Assembly (NCBI GenBank): GCA_029224185.1
Contig: CM055188.1
Coordinates: 14,998,497 to 15,062,496 of the forward strand
Direction: 5' to 3'
Length of the DNA: 64,000 nucleotides
DNA from: Karalla daura
Taxonomy: Eukaryota; Chordata; Actinopteri; Chaetodontiformes; Leiognathidae
The position numbers were made by a program, and so were the translations under genes. The notes under the pieces are model-generated. The model made no database searches and was not told where the DNA came from. It saw nothing but the letters and a program-made list of their open reading frames with translations. The stretch's first letter is position 1. Every line of letters begins with the position of its first letter. Positions 38,955-52,145 of this stretch are shown piece after piece.

Positions 38955-39325
38955 CCGTCATTAAGGCACGTTTGTCACATTGTATAAAATTCATCTTCAT
39001 AGCGAATGCATGAGGCTGTAACGGTGGATAGCAAAGGGCTGGTAATTAAAGTAGGCAGACAAGGCCGAGCTGGCGACCCCTGTGTGCATTTTCCCCCTAC
39101 AGATGTAAAAAAAAAATCAATCACGGCTAATGCAAGTTGGGGGAATTTGCACACATGTCGCGTGTTGTTGTCAGATTACGATGACGGGCTTATCCTTTTT
39201 TTGCATTCCATTAGAAAACATGGGGCTGGGAATGAATGAATTGGCTATAGAGTCGGCATGCTGGTTGTCGTATTCGGTATGAGCACACAATTAGACTTAA
39301 TGGCCGGGCTGTCACTGGAAAGAGT
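38955..39325. promoter_or_regulatory. Candidate conserved non-coding element
   Basis: Unique sequence dense in words such as ggtaattaaagtag, catgaggctgtaac, gcacacaattagacttaatg and cattccattagaaaac, with no frame resembling a known protein. The AT-hook/homeodomain-site texture is typical of developmental enhancers. Conservation is untested. Confidence 0.28.
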
Positions 39326-40987
39326 TCATCCTCTATCTCATCTCGTTAAGGCTTACAGTCTCTGGTCAGTCTCTCATTAGTTCACTGTAAAGTTTAAAGA
39401 TTAATCCCTCCGCTTACACTGTTGAGCAGTACTTGCGAGGAAGATTTCTGCTGTTTGGATTCAGTGACATATTTATCTCTGGCCCTGACAAATTTAATCT
39501 CAGCACTATTTTAGTTTCAGTTTAACACCAAGGCCAGTGAGGCTTTTTGCTCCATTTCGGGTGGAATTTTTTTGGGTATAATCTCTGGTCATACTGAGGT
39601 TGAATGACCAGATGTGGATTGAGGAATGAAGCAGGATGGTATCAACCCTTTGCCAAAAAGCCTGAGAGGGCAGGGCAGGAGTTGTATTTAGACCCTGTTT
39701 ATATTTTCCAAGGAACAGAGGGGGGAAAAAAAAGCTTAAATTTCTGGTATTTAATTACAGAGTGGCCATGGCCAAAGGCACACTGTCAATGGTAGTTTTA
39801 AGTCCAACAGCTTAACAACCTCAGGAATGGTGGCACTGTTGGTTTTGGTGATGCTGTGTCATTTCCCCCTGTAAAGAGACTGTTTTTTGATGTATTTGGG
39901 ATATGTATGTGCTCCAACTCCACTGACGGTCAAAATTAAGAAGCCAGTAAAAAAAAATCAAAGAACATTATGGTGCCGTCATGTGCACCAAAGTTCGCCA
40001 CTATTGCCAAGTTGCGGGTGAAAGCTTAGACTAATTTGAGAATTTTATAATGGCTGGAAATTACTCTTTTTGAAGTCTCTTTTCTCACGAGAATCCTCTG
40101 TGTGACAGTTTTAGTTGCGTTTGAAGGACATATCTCTTGTTTACAGAAAACATGGCCCCAACCTTTGGCTCTGCTTTGGCTGTGATAGTTTCTTTTGCAT
40201 GTTATTCTGACCTGATTTGAGTTTAGTCTATGCCCTCCCGGCTTTGTCAAAGATCCTTGGGTATTATGGCTGTTTGAAAGGACTCATGGGTGTGATGTTC
40301 TTCTGTGCAGACTTTGAGGGATGGAGTCGGGGGAGGGTGCATTTGCAAACCTTTTCTGGCCTGTGATCTCTTTTGGGTTTTTGGCAAAAGCTAGAGAACA
40401 CACTATGTCACCAGTTGAGTCACTGTACATTTTCTATCAATGGGAAGCCTGGCTGAAGTTGGCACAGGCGCTTTTCATGGCCACAAAGGGAGCCATTAAG
40501 GCTTAAATGCATCCGGATTCAAGCCACCCCTTTAACATGAGAAAATGTGGCCGGCCGTTGTTGTGTGAGTGCTCTTACATAAGGTTTCTTCATTTATTCT
40601 GGCGTCAAAAGAGTTTTAGGCTGGAGGATGTGGCTTCACTGCTTCTTTTTTTTTCCAAAAACTGAACGAATGTTGTCAGACTGGAGGTGTTTTGGCTTTT
40701 GGATACCTCAACTCTACTGTTTGCTCAGACCGATGAACCGTTGTGTGATAGGAGTCAACTCTAATCCCTGGGTTGGAAATTCAGCGAGGGAACAAACATC
40801 CAACTAGACCACAGTCTTTCCTGTTCCTGTCATGTCAGTCCTACCCTCCCATCTCTCTGGTCCACAGTTTCACCAAACTGCCCTCAGCATTTTCATCTTT
40901 AAACTTGTCTTGGCCCAGATTGTTCGGGCTTGACTTGCACAATCTGGATCCATGGAAAACGGGAACAGTGCATGAGTTAGCTAGTGT

Positions 40988-41021
40988 CTCACATCTGAGC
41001 CAGCCTCTGCTCAGATGTGAG
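40988..41021. repeat. Perfect 13-bp stem, 8-base loop hairpin
   Basis: ctcacatctgagc (40988-41000) and gctcagatgtgag (41009-41021) are exact reverse complements around cagcctct. It would fold in either strand's RNA. It is too short for a typical microRNA precursor. Confidence 0.85.
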
Positions 41022-44000
41022 GTACCTGAGGGAATCGCCATAAAACAAGACTCAACATGCTGCAACTGGAGGGCAGAAGTAGGAACTGTGGGATCAGCTG
41101 GCAGTGGCAAAGGCCTCTGCTGTTTAAAACCGCTTTGCATTTTACAGCCTTGAGGGTGTATTGGGAAAAACTTCAGAGTTGACCAAATGTTAGGGCAGCA
41201 TACCATAGCAATGACTATCAGTTGGATATCCTGTGGTAAGGGAGTGTTAAACAGTGAAGGACAAGCTTAAAATAGAGAATTTATTGTTTTTTAGAAGCTC
41301 AGAAGGACCCTGGTCTGATTTCATGTAATCTGTTTTGTCTGTCCATTCGGGAAGATTGTTTTGTCTTTTTGACCCACAAATTAGTTTGTTAGTTGATAGT
41401 GGCTACATTTGTCATCATGTCTATTTATGCTTAATGATTGTTTATTGTTGCCGGGAAAAAAATTAACAAAGAAATACTTACAAGTGTTTGATAAAATTTA
41501 ATTTTGCTTGCACTATGGAATTTATGGCACTAATATAGATATAAATATTTAATTTTTCCTGAAAAACAGTGCAAATTCCCTCTAAATATACAGACAGATT
41601 TAGTTTAAAATGTTTGAATGATTAAAAACTACCCATATTGTAAGTGGTCTTGTATACACATTTTCTCTATTGAGTCCAGTGTAGCTGCATATATGGTGAA
41701 ATGCTTAAGAGAAAGATCAAATTCCATGTTGTCATGATTATAAAAGGATTATAAAAGGTGGCTTTTGTTATTTCTGCAAAACGTTCAAGGCCTTTGTTGC
41801 TGTGCTGTAGAGTAGTTGCTTTGTGAAGAACAGGGTGTTCACCTGCAAAGCATGAATAATGAAAACATGGCAGGCATTGCAAATCGTTAAATCTCACATT
41901 TCTCCCGACTCCTGCTATAATAATCTGTTTCCACATTATTGTTAAGACAGTGGTGTACTTTATGTCATGAGAAGGACTTATAAGCAAGGGAGTTGTAAAA
42001 GTTCTCCTTGTGGATCCTCTAACAGCTTGTCCTCTTCCAGGTTTCAACAAATTCTCATGGGAGCCATGGAAGGATAGGAAATGACAGGAAAACTGTGCTG
42101 AACTTCCAGAGGTATGAAAATATATCCCCTCTCTTTTGTGCTTGCTATGGTAGTGCAATAATTCTAGATCATTCAGAGAAATATATCAACATATAAAGGA
42201 TACTTTTCTTTTCTGCCCTTCCTGCTTTGTGCACAGAAATAGCCACATTTCTCTCAGTGAGTTATTAAAGAGTTTTTTAACCCTCCTCTTCATCTCATCT
42301 GAGTAACACAATGGTGGATGGGATTTCAGCTTCTCCTGCTGCAGTGTCAAGTCCACTTCCCCCCAAAACCGCATCCCACCACACTCAGCAGCTATTTAAA
42401 GTGTCAGCGGCTGCTCCCAATTACTCCTCCCCACGTCAATCCTGAAGCTAAGGCCATGCAAACTGAGGCCTCCCCACTGCTACTTTTATCAGTTTGTTTT
42501 CATATTTCTCTTACCTCTGTCAGCTCTCCTCCCTGGTGCACTTACTGTTTTTACCCTACCCCGGGTTTATTATTTTTTTTCCTCCATCTGACCTTAGTTA
42601 CATAAACTAATTCCCGATCTCCTCTTCCTTTATTCTCCTCTCTGTCCAAGTCCACCTCTCTGTCCCAGCACTCTGCCAGGCTCCTATCCTGTGGGCTCTC
42701 CCACAAAGCCCTGTGTTTTGATTACATTGTGAAATTGGAGCCAGGACTATTTATTCCCAGGCTGGGCTAGTGTGTGGACAACCTGGTTGGAGGATAAGCC
42801 AGAGAGGGGGGGAAGCCAGGAAGCTGTTGTGGTTGGTGTTGGTGGGTGAATTGTTTATGTCTTCTCATAACCTCTGTTTTGGGCCGTGCATACAGACAGC
42901 TGTTTCAAATAAGCAGAGCGCCCAGGGTCACATCTCACTGTCAGCAGCCTCTGTTCATTACCTGAACCCCATCATTCATCTTTGGTCGTTGCACAGTGGC
43001 AAATTGGCCCTGCGGTCTGATAAACTATCAAAGTCTCCTGCAGCTAAGTGGCCTAGGTCACGGCCCACATTTAGGAAGCGTACATCCTCCCGGAGTGTCA
43101 GGGAGACTGGCACCAAAACAGGGATACTGTGAAGTGACAACAGTGGCTGAATGTTTATGTTCAGAGTTGGCAAGGTGTCCGCAGGGTGCCTCTGTGTCTC
43201 AGTGAAGCACCAGCAGGGTGCTGCTCTATTATATATTTATACCCTGACCTTTGACCTCTATGGAAGGATGCAAGACAATACTGGGAATTCCTGTATACGC
43301 ACACACAGCGTTCTCTCTTGCCATCTTTTCATCTCAGAAATGGTTGCTGTTTTAAGTTTTTTAATTTTAGTCAAAGCCAGTTCATTTTGTCCTGCTGACT
43401 AAGTGAAAAGGTCAGGTTTAGCACTCTCAGTAATGACTGGGTCTTCACGTAATAAATGGTTAGCCAAAGTCTTCAGGTAAATTTCAGTTGAGGCTGGGAT
43501 GTTTTCTCAGCTGAAGTCACATGCAGGAAATGAGGAAACACTGATCCAACACTTGAATCTGTACTGATGCAGATACTGATTTCGTTGAGTGGATCAGATA
43601 TCAGCAAGATGTGATAGATACATTTTAAATGTGTTTTTCTGTGGTCTCTGAAATACTCATGTCTTATGCATGAAAATATTTTTGCACCTAGTATTGAGAC
43701 TTCATCTTAGTTGAACTCATTTGTAAAAGGACATGGATTTGTTTAGATTCAACATTTTTCATGAGAGGTTATCCCGGAGTCATCTTAAGTCCATATTAAT
43801 TCTTCTGGTTTTCTACACTCAGCTGAACTCTAAGCACAAGAAAAGTTCACTACATGGTACCCTACGATACACATTTCACACATCTGGTCACGGTTTGAAG
43901 CCAATAGAAACACAACATCTGCAAAAATAATATCACTAGGCTACCGAACTTCATCACCTCTGTGAAAAATGTTTTTTTATATACATTTTAATATACATTC

Positions 44001-45930
44001 ATAAACAATATTCAATGCTAATATATCATCACAGTTTAGATCTTTGATGCATGGTATCATAGGACTAAAAGAATTAAAAAGTACTGAAAGAACGCTTGAA
44101 CATACACGCCCCTCATTTGCCTCATCAGGATGTAGTCATCTTGACCTTGTTTTAAATGCAAATCATTCAGTATGCAAGCTATCACACTTGTAATTGTAAT
44201 TAATGTACACACCTGTATACACAATTTCATAATTTTGACATCAGGTTGGTTTGGAAACAAGGCAACAGGTCCTTAATCCTGCTTTGCTGCCGTCATTCGT
44301 TGCAAATTACTTGTCCCCCAATGATCTCAGGAAAGGAAAAAATGGCGACGTCATTATGAACACACATTTGCAAACACATAGCTATGGCCGACCGGAGATG
44401 TGCAGCCGAGCATTAGATTACAGGGAAATGATCAACCAGGGTAGACAGGAAACACTGCCGAGGAATAAAGAGTGTGTGTTTGAACGAGTAGGTTTATGTG
44501 GGTGTGTTACAGTATGTGTTTCATATCAAAACCAACAAACCCAGATGAGTGAGTGAGTTTTTTGAACGTATGTCTTGGTGTGAATGAATACCTTCATCAG
44601 TGTCTCTGCTCCTATACACAGAAATGACAGATTAGTTGCATTGAGATTCCATGAAAACCAAACCAACCTCTGATGTGATTAAAGCAAATGATACTCAGAT
44701 ACTTTTGATTGGATCTACTTATGATTGATTGACAGAACAGGTTGTCACTGAGAAATGTTCAGGATTACAATGCTAATACCTAAAGTGCTTTGCAGAGAAT
44801 TTGACAATTATTAGGTGTTGTTGCAACACTGACGACAGAACAATGAAGAAAACAAAAGAAAATACTGTTCAAAGTGGAAAAAGTACAGCTGAGTCCTGGA
44901 AATATCATCTAATCAAGCCGATCAAGCTCATTAAGTACAAGCTTTTAGTACCCGATTGACAGGAAATTACAGCTAAAATACCAAAGCAACCAACCACCCT
45001 GTAAAGCAGAAAGCTTGGCTGGTGGTCTGCAGGTCAAGTCCACTGTGCCTCGGGTTATAATCCAGTCCATGAATGAGAATAAATTCAGTGCATGGGTGTA
45101 TAAATGTTTCTCAGAAGTGGACCTAACTCCCTAGTCAGACCTTGCCAACCCCTGGCAACTCGCCCAAAACTCTCTGATTCATAGTTTATCTTTCTGCAGA
45201 ATTGGATTACACTCTCGTCTCTAACTCCATCCCTTGTGTGTGATCAACTCACCATTAACATATTTTATGGCCATTCTCTATTTATATGAGATATCTACAA
45301 AGCACGAACAAGGGGACACATTTCCCCCAGTTTATTTGTAGTGGTGGGAAGATGCAATCTGCAGAGAAGGTGAAATATCACAGTCAAACTTTGGTTCACT
45401 TGTTGTATACATGCTAGGTGCTGTTTTTGAGAATAGGCCTTTCAGGCTGCTCTATGACCAAATGTCTGCAGGTCTGGACTGTGCAGGTTCAGTCCCATGG
45501 CCCGCCCTGAACAGACCCTCTGCTGGGAGGGATAGATGGGGTGGGAACAGATTAGTGTGCTTTTAAGCGTATCAGACATCTTTACTAACATTAGGGGGTT
45601 TGATAAAGAATCTGGAGTGATACCAAATAAACCTGCTTAAATGAACCCCTGCTGCGTCCGCTGATTAAATGAAGTCCCAGGCTTCATCAAAGAACTCCGC
45701 AGGACTGCCAAGCCATGGCCTTTACAAATATTGCTGAGTGTTTTTTGGCTTGGAGATCAGGCTTGTCACGTCCCCCCTCATTCTGTCAGGTACAGTAGCT
45801 GGTGAGGTGTGAATGTTGGGGTTCTTGTCGATATATGCAGCGAGTCTTATGCCATGTGTTCTGCTTGGGTAAATGTGCCCACATAGTCGTATGTCCAGTA
45901 TCAATAAATTAGATCTGCATGAAACAGCAA

Positions 45931-46283
45931 GTGGGCCACACAGTGGATGTGGATCAGCAGTTAGTGCTGTCACATCAAAACAACAACAGACAAGAAGGTC
46001 CTGGATTGAAACCCCGGTTGGGCCTTTCTGTGTTGGGTTTGCATGTTCTGGGTTTTCTCTGGGTACTGTTTTCTCCTTCCTTCAAAAAATATGTTAAGGT
46101 AAGATTTGAGACAAATATCAAGGTATGAATGGGAGAGTGAATGTTATCCAATGGGCTGGTTTCTGAGTATATTCCCTGCCTTCACCCAATGTGAGCTGGA
46201 GATACGCTACGGCAGATCCACACTATTCGACAAAGCCGGCAAGATAATGGATGGAGGGATGGATGGATAGATGGATGGATGGA
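45931..46283 (+). repeat. Nearly full-length teleost tRNA-derived-type SINE
   Basis: Ordered blocks: tRNA-like head with a B-box-like ggattgaaaccc, then cctttctgtgttgggtttgc, gggttttctctgggtactg, a degenerate central part, attccctgccttcacccaat with gtgagctggaga, and a (GATG)n tail at 46249-46282. The tail and full block order make this the best reference copy in the window. Confidence 0.8.
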
Positions 46284-48001
46284 AACAGCAATTGGGGTGT
46301 GTCACTTCTCCAAATGAAACAGACACAACTCAGTGTAACTGTTTGACCGATGTTCAGTTATGTTGTGTCAGTGTTTGGTTGTTGCCTTTGAAAGCAAGGT
46401 GAAGCCGGCATACGATGGCAGTGAAGACAGTAACCTCTGTCTCATGACAGCACAGTAGTTCATGGTGAGAGAGAGCACACCCATCTGCATGTTGTCTTTT
46501 AAGTAGAGAGAGCCAACAATTACGCCCTGTGCAAATAAGAAGAAATCTTATAATTTGTGTATAAAGACTTAACGGGAATCTGACTAATAATGAGGATCCA
46601 CAATCTATGTGCAGTGGCAGTCCATGGGAACCCAGCAGACAACAAGCTCAGTGTGTAATGGGAACTCCCACCAGCAGGCTAAGCCCATAGCAGCATTACT
46701 GTATGCTGTCCAAGGCAAGCCTGATCCAGTCCAAGTATAAGCTTTACTAAAAAGGAAAGTTTTAAAGGACATTTCCCCTCTCAAAAATGAGAGAGCTTGA
46801 AAAAAATAAAATAAACAATAAACAATGGATTTACTTTCTGAGGAGTCGGCATCAGGCTTATTTACAGTGACATCAAGGCATGGAGATTTAAGCGTCGTCA
46901 TGATGTCATCATCTTAGTTGTGCCCGGCTTTATTTAAATCCCAGCTAATCCAAAATGCCCCAAGAGGTAGTGGGGTGGGTGAAGGGGTGATAGGAGCCGA
47001 GATGAGCTGAATTATCCTCGTTATAGTCGAGCTGGTGACTTTAACAAGTTAAGTGTCTATCAATTAATATTCTCTGTGGTAGATTTTTATCTACCAGCAG
47101 GTACGCGTACAGCATGACCAGTTCAGTTTTGGGGCCAGCTTCTAGCAGTCAGTAGAGGAGCTGCTGTTTTTGGAATCTCTTTTTTTAACCCTTAACTGAG
47201 GAATTTGACGAAGCCTTTGCCTCGAAACTTAAGTATACCTGTGGTGTGGATGCTGCCATTTACGACATCGTATGTAAGGGATGGACTTTAAATCATGAAC
47301 TTAAATCTGAATATTTTTTGAATGAACTGCTGAAATTTCACCGCGCATCCACCACATGATTAGGCACTCTGTCTGTTGACAAAATGCTACTTTTCAGAAT
47401 CCCAGTGGAAAGGTCTATATTTTCAGCTGTGGACATGACAGGGTGTGGTGCATCTAGTGCAAACTGCTCCGAAGCCACACGGCAAAGTGGTGCTGCTGAC
47501 CCACACCAGTTCCCACTAAAGTGATTATGGTCGACTGCGTGAAAAAATAGTTTCATTCATTCAAAAGAGTTGCTGCCTTGCTTCGTCTGAATCTTGACTA
47601 GGAGACTAGGATGTTGTTCCAGACTGCGTGTTACTCTCTCTGGTTCACGGAGTGAAATGGAAGATGGTACTAATGGAAAAACATCAAAGGATTAATAAAC
47701 TGGTAGCCAGTTTAGAGTCTTTCGTGTGTGAAAGCGATGACAAAAAGCACCATTTCCCCCCTAGAGGTGACCACAGGGGATGTAATGACGGTTATTATCA
47801 GGCCTCTTCCATGAGTTTAAGCTTGTCAGTAGTGCATCCATTATCACTTGGAGTACGTATTTGTGTGTAATCCACAAGGATGTGGTCATCTTAGAAAGTG
47901 GCTGCTAATCATAAATCCATTCCCTGGTGGACTGTAAATCACTGGCAGGCCATTTGTTCCCAGGGACTAAATGTTCCTGATGGCGGAGATGCTGGCTTGT
48001 C

Positions 48002-48039
48002 TAAGAGCAGTGTCAGCCACACATTAAGAGCAGTGTCAG
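48002..48039 (+). repeat. 16-bp direct repeat
   Basis: taagagcagtgtcagc occurs twice, 22 bases apart start to start (48002 and 48024), separated by cacaca-type sequence. Probably a local duplication. Confidence 0.85.
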
Positions 48040-49718
48040 CTAAACTTTTGGGGGGAAAAAAAGTAAAAAAAACGAAACTTTGTACAGCCACTGAGACATC
48101 CAAGTGGTAATCTAGTAGTGTAGTTTATTTGACTGACAGACAAAAAAAGACAAAACATCAACCATTTCCCAGTGCCCAACTGTCCTATTAAAGCTAAAAA
48201 GGAGAACAAACTAATTATATTAATAAATGCTGGTAAAGCTTTGTAAGCTATGTAGCTATGTGTTTTTAGGATAATTTCCAGAAGCTCAGTCCCATTCTCG
48301 TTTTTTTGGTTTCTCAATTCGTCTGCAGTTTTCATTTTCAGGTTTTTCTTTGCTACACCTCTGTGTGTTTGACAGTGCATGAAAGTGTTAAACAAGTGAT
48401 GTAATGCCAAGTGCAATCAACCTCGCTTATCTCCGTACCCTACAGGAGACAAGGTGACTTTCCTGTAGCGATGCAGCCGGAGCACTCCCTGCAAGCAGAA
48501 CAATATAATCAAATCATGTCATTTAGTCGTCCTCTTGTTTTCTTTTTTTGGACTGCATTTCCGTCCCGGGAGCCTCATGAACTACGCCTGAAATTCACAT
48601 GACTTCCACAAACAAGACAAAGGAATAGAGAGTAGGGGCACTCACTCATTTCACTGATTGCATCCTCGTTTTTTTTAGAAGTTAAAGTCACCTACATTCA
48701 TCCTGGGCTTCCCGGATGAGTCGAACGTGGTGCAGAATCTCAATCACTGCCTGAACATTTCCATGACATTCACTCACTGACTCTGGCTTTTATCAGCCTG
48801 AAGCTTTTTTCCCATTTAGTTTCATATCTAATTCTAATGCCTTCCTCCCTGAAGATGCTCCAGGCTTTACAGATATTAGACCCGCACCGGGTTGAGTGCT
48901 TTTACCGGGCAGTGAACTGCTTTAGATGTTGGAGTCCCACATTGTCAAATATCGGAGAGGCTGTGAAGAGGTAAAAAAAAAAGTGGGTCATCCTCAGGTT
49001 TCCCTTCCATATTGTAAAAGACCATAAGAATAGCGTGAAACGGAGAAGGCTATAGAGAAAGAGACTTCACCTTTAAAGTTGTGAGAACACAAAAATAGAT
49101 GAAAATACAGAGAAATAAAATGTGTTTTCAGCCCTGATTAGGTATTCTCAGTTGGGCAGCATAACGCCTTTTGCTATTCAAATGTATTAAAATGAGCGGA
49201 CATGCTGCTCTTCTGAGGTTTCCTTGTTTGAATTGAATTATTTGCTTGTTCGTTACTGAGGTTTTGGCTAACAGCTGTGTTAAGCCGCTCTCTCATTTAT
49301 AACAAGACTTTTTAAAATTCCTTGTAATTCCCCCTTCCACCTTGTCCCATACACTCACCTCTATCATTTAACAAGCTGTCCTTCGCCTCTGTTCCCCCTC
49401 CCCCTCCATCCATTCAAGACAGACTAAATTAATTGACAGACCAAGAGAGAGAGAGAGCGAGACGAGGAGAGACAGAAAGTTAAATTAGATGGTGAGAGAG
49501 ACAAAGAGGCAATACGGGGTAGGTCGACGAGGAAATGGATGGAGCAGAGGCTGGTGGTCTGGAGTGAACATATAAAGAAGGAATACATTGAAGGAGACAA
49601 TGGACACACTGGAAATGGAAGCCAGATGATCCCCAGAGGTACAGTTAGACTCACATGTGGATGATCAATAAGGTATACTTTTCTTAACGGAGCAGGCCTG
49701 ACCTGCTGTGAAGCACAT

Positions 49719-49741
49719 ACACACACACACACACACACACA
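49719..49741 (+). repeat. (CA)n microsatellite
   Basis: About 11 CA units. Confidence 0.97.
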
Positions 49742-50924
49742 TAGAAAGACCTCTCAGGGGACAAAAGGACAGTGCACATTTCATTTTTCATCCTCCACCC
49801 ACCTCACTGCATAAACATTTACACACACCATTGCTGGTCTCTGTGGGGCAAAGCATCTGACAAATTGGACTCAATTCTCAGTTTCCACTTTGCTCTTACC
49901 CACTGACCAATTAAGCTCTAATAGTAAAGCTAAAGCTCAGAAAGAGTGCTTAGTGTGTCTCCGACCAGTATGAAGCCCTGGTCCGTCTCTAGGTGGATGT
50001 TAACCCCCACCAAGTTTGCTTACACATCACACACATCACAAGTAATAGCCAGTCATGGCCAATCATCAGATTTATGTATTATTAATATTAAAATAAATAA
50101 TAAAGACATATCCTGACTGTGATTTCTCTGCTGATGTTGACAATATTTGGCTCACGAATCTCTGGCAGGAGAAGCCTTCCAATGAAACTATATATCAGTC
50201 TTCATATCAAATAGGATGTTACAGACAGGGTTGAGAGCAAGGAGCAGCAATTAAACAGGGGGCGTGTGGACCCTCTCTCACAGCAGGCGGTGTCTCCTTT
50301 ATGGCATTGATGGCTTGCAGCCTCAAAACTTACAACAAAGCAAAAGAACCAGTGGGACTGTGTGTACATTTGGCCTAGAGGGAGCCGACTGGCAAAGCAG
50401 ATTGGTTGTGGATTGGTTCGTCTTTGAATTGTAGTTGTAGAGCTGAGAGAACAGGCCCCGACCAGACATGACTCACTGTGAAGAATTAATGAAGACATTT
50501 GGGAATTGGTGCGGCTCTGTAGTGGGGCTGCGCTTACATCTTGATTATATGTTTTGTGTGTGTCTGTGTGTGAGTTAAATGTGTAATTACTGGTCTCTGG
50601 TTTACTACCCGCTTGTACAACTGTCACCTGATTCCTCCAAAAGCACATGGAGACAAAGGTGGAGTGACCAGCAGCCTGTGAAACCCAATATGCACTGTAT
50701 CTTTGTCTGCTGGTTTGTAGGTGTTCGCACACATCTGCAGCACATCACGGGGAGTCGCTTCAAGTCCAAACACACTCACACTGGAGCTCTGCTATAGCTG
50801 TCAACTGCTGAATATAGCCTCGGTGTAATCAAGTGTTGTAAAAATTGATTAGAATTTAAACTGACTTTACTGTGTAATGCGTAATTAAATGTGGAGTGCT
50901 GCACTTGTGTCGACATTTGTGCAG

Positions 50925-51115
50925 CATCAGTCACGGTGAAGCTCAGAGTGGTTGCTGCGAGGCGGCCTCTATCTGAGCCGGCCAGCAGGGCGGACAGAGT
51001 AATGAGGAGTATTTAGGCTGCTGTCAGGCCACTGTGCTGATAACGGCGTGCTGGAGAGACTGTCGAAATGGGCTGTCAATCCTTTTTATATTATTCCCAA
51101 AACCACTGCAGCTGC
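50925..51115. promoter_or_regulatory. Candidate conserved non-coding element
   Basis: GC-balanced unique block (for example gaggcggcctctatctgagc and gctgataacggcgtgctgga) with more CpGs than its surroundings and no protein-like frame. Could be an enhancer or an unrecognised exon-free functional block. Confidence 0.22.
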
Positions 51116-51988
51116 AGCCAGAACACACGTGTATAAGAGGAGTAAGATTAAGTACAGGGAGCTTTAAAAAGGCAATCTAAATATCTATCCCCCAAGGGTT
51201 TCAGGCGAAGGAGGAATAAACATGTTTTCTTGCTGTGGTGTAGGACTGAACCACATCAGTGCATTGTTGTTACTCAGAGAAACTCCTTTAATTAAGCCTT
51301 ACAGATTTAGTGTACCAAGATTGGACTTTTTTCTGCAGTTTTCCTAGCAGTGGCAGTCGCTCCTTTCACTTTAAATTTCACTCACCAGCTTCATTACAGA
51401 AGTGCAGCAGGGATTTAATGCAGATTAAAACTCCTCACTGGTCCACCCAGGTCACACAATCTGAGACCCAACCAGTGTCAGGCTAGTCCTAAACAAATTC
51501 AGTCCAAATTGGGTCAGAGACCCTATCAAGAGCAGTCAAACTACATGCACAGCGAAGATATTTTGTGTTTTGTTTTCATTTGAAAATAAGCAAATAAAGA
51601 AGATGAATAAGATGGATTTGAATGAATAAAAGTAAACTGAAAGATAGCAAAAATACAAGGTTAAAGGCATGATGTGCACACAGACAAAGGCTGAGGTCAA
51701 TCAAGTGTGTTTGTTAGCTGCACTTGCTAACAAGGTGCCTCATACCTTTACAAACAAGCTTTATGGACAGAGCAAATTCTAGGACAGTGTGAATAAGAGG
51801 AAGAATCAGAGCAGCTGTCAGTGGCAGCTTTGATTGCTCGTCATGAACTGTAACTTTAAGAGAGCAGACAGATACACCCTCTGCGTCTGTAGACGAGAGC
51901 AAACAGGGATGCGTTTTGTTGAGTCTTTGGCAAACTCAGGGTGTGGTTGTATTCAGTGGCTGTAGGTCTATTGTTGTTACACCCCCAA

Positions 51989-52018
51989 CACACACACACA
52001 CCCACACACACACACACA
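51989..52018 (+). repeat. (CA)n microsatellite
   Basis: CA units with one CCA interruption. Confidence 0.95.
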
Positions 52019-52145
52019 GATGTGCAGATACACTCACATTCTCACATGAAAATGGAAAATGGTTGCTCTGTAACAACCTGGAAGATTGAAGTCTCACAGT
52101 TGGTCGTGATGCACTGCCCTCACGTGTTAGGTGGTTAGTCTAAAG

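Larger units (their letters stand above)
36816..45930. other. Non-coding, no gene seen
   Basis: No recognisable exon on either strand. Contains the hairpin at 40988-41021 and candidate conserved blocks. Open frames here lack any family motif. Confidence 0.45.
46284..52137. other. Non-coding, no gene seen
   Basis: No recognisable exon on either strand. Contains a 16-bp direct repeat near 48.0 kb, a CA microsatellite and a possible conserved block near 51 kb. Confidence 0.45.

Noticed and set aside
41667..42158. Frame of 163 residues on the minus strand
   Set aside because: AT-rich, no domain signature, no consistent codon bias, and no promoter or splice context that would support a gene.
50202..50732. 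Frame of 176 residues on the minus strand, the longest frame in the window
   Set aside because: A frame of this length is expected by chance in 64 kb. Composition is Ser/Thr/His-rich with no motif, and no plausible exon boundaries were found.
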